DNA of 64,000 nt, from the NCBI GenBank assembly GCA_964586765.1, contig CAZPHN010000001.1:124001-188000 (forward strand). Reading direction: 5' to 3'. Positions 63,435 through 64,000 of this stretch are shown here, piece after piece. The notes beneath the pieces are model-generated. The model saw only the letters and a list, made by a program, of their open reading frames with translations. It made no database searches and had not been told where the DNA came from. This DNA is from UBA3263 sp964586765 (lineage in GTDB: Bacteria; Bacteroidota; Bacteroidia; Bacteroidales; Muribaculaceae). Both the position numbers and the translations under genes were made by a program. How positions within the stretch are numbered: the first letter of the stretch is position 1; each line of letters starts with the position of its first letter.

Positions 63435-63466
63435 CAAATTTACAACTTTTCTTCCACAACACCAAA
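63435..63466 (-). promoter_or_regulatory. Promoter of the DUF349 operon
   Basis: On the minus strand TTTG (63466-63463), 20 bases, then TAAATTTG (63442-63435): full consensus, 86 bases before the ATG at 63348. It lies in the 168-base gap with the divergent plus-strand gene. Confidence 0.65.
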
Positions 63467-63484
63467 ACTTTCACAAATTTTCAT

Positions 63485-63492
63485 TATCTTTG
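63485..63492 (+). promoter_or_regulatory. Bacteroidota-type -7 element for the last gene
   Basis: TATCTTTG fits TAnnTTTG, 24 bases before the ATG at 63517. The upstream half is not clear. It sits about 20 bases from the divergent promoter of the DUF349 operon. Confidence 0.5.
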
Positions 63493-63516
63493 AGGGCAAA
63501 TTATTTTACATTTTTC

Positions 63517-64000
63517 ATGAAAAAGCTATTTTCTGTCATATTCGTTATTGTTTTGATGCCGATGGTTGTTTTCGCTCAGCATACTTCGCTGGACTCAATT
63601 TCCATGTTTCATGAATCAACCGCCATGAACTCAGGCAAGATACAGCAGGAAATGATTTATCTGCATCTTGATAATAATTCATACTATCGCGGTGACAGAA
63701 TTTTCTTTGCGTGCTATCTCGTTACCTCCGGTAAGCTGAAACCATCAGACCTGAGTCAGACCGTCTATGTCGAACTACTTAATCCGAGCGGCAAGATAAT
63801 AGACCGGTGTGTCCTTCGCGCGGTTGACGGTCGCTGTCACGGCTCTCTGCTTGCCGATGAGACTCCATTCTATTCCGGCTACTACGAAATACGCGCCTAT
63901 ACCCGCTATATGCTCAACTTCGGCCCTGAGGCTATCTTTTCACGCGTAATTCCAATTTACGCATCACCCCAAAAAGAGGGAGACTGGGCTGACCGAAGAA
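63517..64000 (+). CDS. N-terminal part of an MG2-domain secreted protein (cut by window end)
   Basis: An open frame of 161 codons runs off the window. A signal peptide (VFA/Q near residue 21) is followed by QQEMIYLHLDNNSYYRGDRIFFACYL, a macroglobulin MG2-like beta-sandwich start, then VYVELLNPSGKIIDRCVLR and a GYYEIRAYTRYMLN-like strand pair. In Bacteroidota, such starts usually belong to proteins of 800-900 residues that go on to a TonB-plug-like region. The rest is outside the window, so this is inferred. Confidence 0.72.
   Translation, partial: MKKLFSVIFVIVLMPMVVFAQHTSLDSISMFHESTAMNSGKIQQEMIYLHLDNNSYYRGDRIFFACYLVTSGKLKPSDLSQTVYVELLNPSGKIIDRCVLRAVDGRCHGSLLADETPFYSGYYEIRAYTRYMLNFGPEAIFSRVIPIYASPQKEGDWADRR

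Noticed and set aside
1..64000. CRISPR arrays, tRNA or rRNA genes, insertion sequences, phage or defence islands
   Set aside because: Every gap between genes is under about 220 bases and none shows direct-repeat arrays, cloverleaf patterns or transposase fragments.

Overview
The window looks like ordinary chromosome of a Bacteroidales bacterium, probably a gut lineage close to Muribaculaceae/Prevotella/Bacteroides. The evidence is: promoters of the Bacteroidota type (TTTG or TTG, 19-20 bases, then TAnnTTTG) upstream of many operons; no consistent Shine-Dalgarno sequences; many 1-8 nt stop/start overlaps (ATGA, GTGA, TTGA); Bacteroidota-restricted families (DUF4294, DUF4421, an FKBP lipoprotein, the PASTA-RluD pair, a TonB-receptor-like barrel with a carboxypeptidase-like domain, C-terminal DLQGRRV-type tails); a one-chain glycyl-tRNA synthetase; and a GH110-type alpha-1,3-galactosidase. 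The family assignment is inference. Coding density is very high: no gene-free stretch exceeds 220 bases, and I saw no tRNA, rRNA, CRISPR array, IS element or prophage.

Layout. 1-1644 (minus): a membrane-anchored protein cut by the window edge, and the dipeptidase pepD. 1747-8876 (plus): an operon of OmpH-like lipoprotein, polyprenol-phosphate mannosyltransferase, pyrC, secreted endonuclease I, ddl, tilS and cdd. 8918-13887 (plus): purL and an AmpG-like permease. 13862-20552 (plus): nadB, DUF4294, a MATE exporter, an Ig-like lipoprotein and an iron-type alcohol dehydrogenase, nearly all joined by 4-base overlaps. 20534-27561 (minus): glyS, lemA, FKBP lipoprotein, metK, trmD, a compact glycosyltransferase, aroQ, O-methyltransferase and a DEDDy exonuclease. 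27684-31685 (plus): the three-subunit fumarate reductase/succinate dehydrogenase with its own promoter and terminator. 31688-37093 (plus): ftsY, rimO, an ATP-grasp-like unknown, the GH110 galactosidase and a zinc-ribbon TM2 protein. 37085-43957 (minus): PASTA protein, rluD, PD40 protein, a PAP2/beta-barrel fusion, nitroreductase, a DUF2520 protein, a KdsC-like phosphatase and maf. 44056-45126 (plus): a small barrel protein and a four-helix membrane protein with haem-like His spacing. 45127-51416 (minus): outer-membrane receptor-like protein, rpsO, secreted propeller protein, YrdC-family protein, rpsP. 51432-57804 (minus): coiled-coil protein, dipeptidyl peptidase IV, miaA, DUF4421, FemAB/GNAT protein. 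57840-63466 (minus): DUF349 protein, polyprenyl glycosylphosphotransferase, recQ and gtrA. 63485-64000 (plus): start of a large MG2-type secreted protein, cut by the window end.

Functionally the window mixes translation and tRNA/ribosome modification (tilS, trmD, miaA, rimO, glyS, rpsO, rpsP, rluD), nucleotide and cofactor synthesis (pyrC, cdd, purL, nadB, metK, aroQ), anaerobic respiration (frd), envelope building (ddl, PAP2, polyprenyl transferases, GtrA) and extracellular degradation (DPP IV, endonuclease I, GH110). There is no clear defence island or secondary-metabolite cluster. The least explained items are a coiled-coil protein with an AT-hook-like patch and a C-terminal QLTLF clamp-type motif (56793-57767); a fusion of an inner-membrane PAP2 phosphatase to a putative outer-membrane barrel through an internal signal peptide (39438-41000); a duplicated two-helix membrane protein with two H-X13-H pairs (44713-45126); and a respiratory cytochrome b subunit with a long charged tail (27780-28808).
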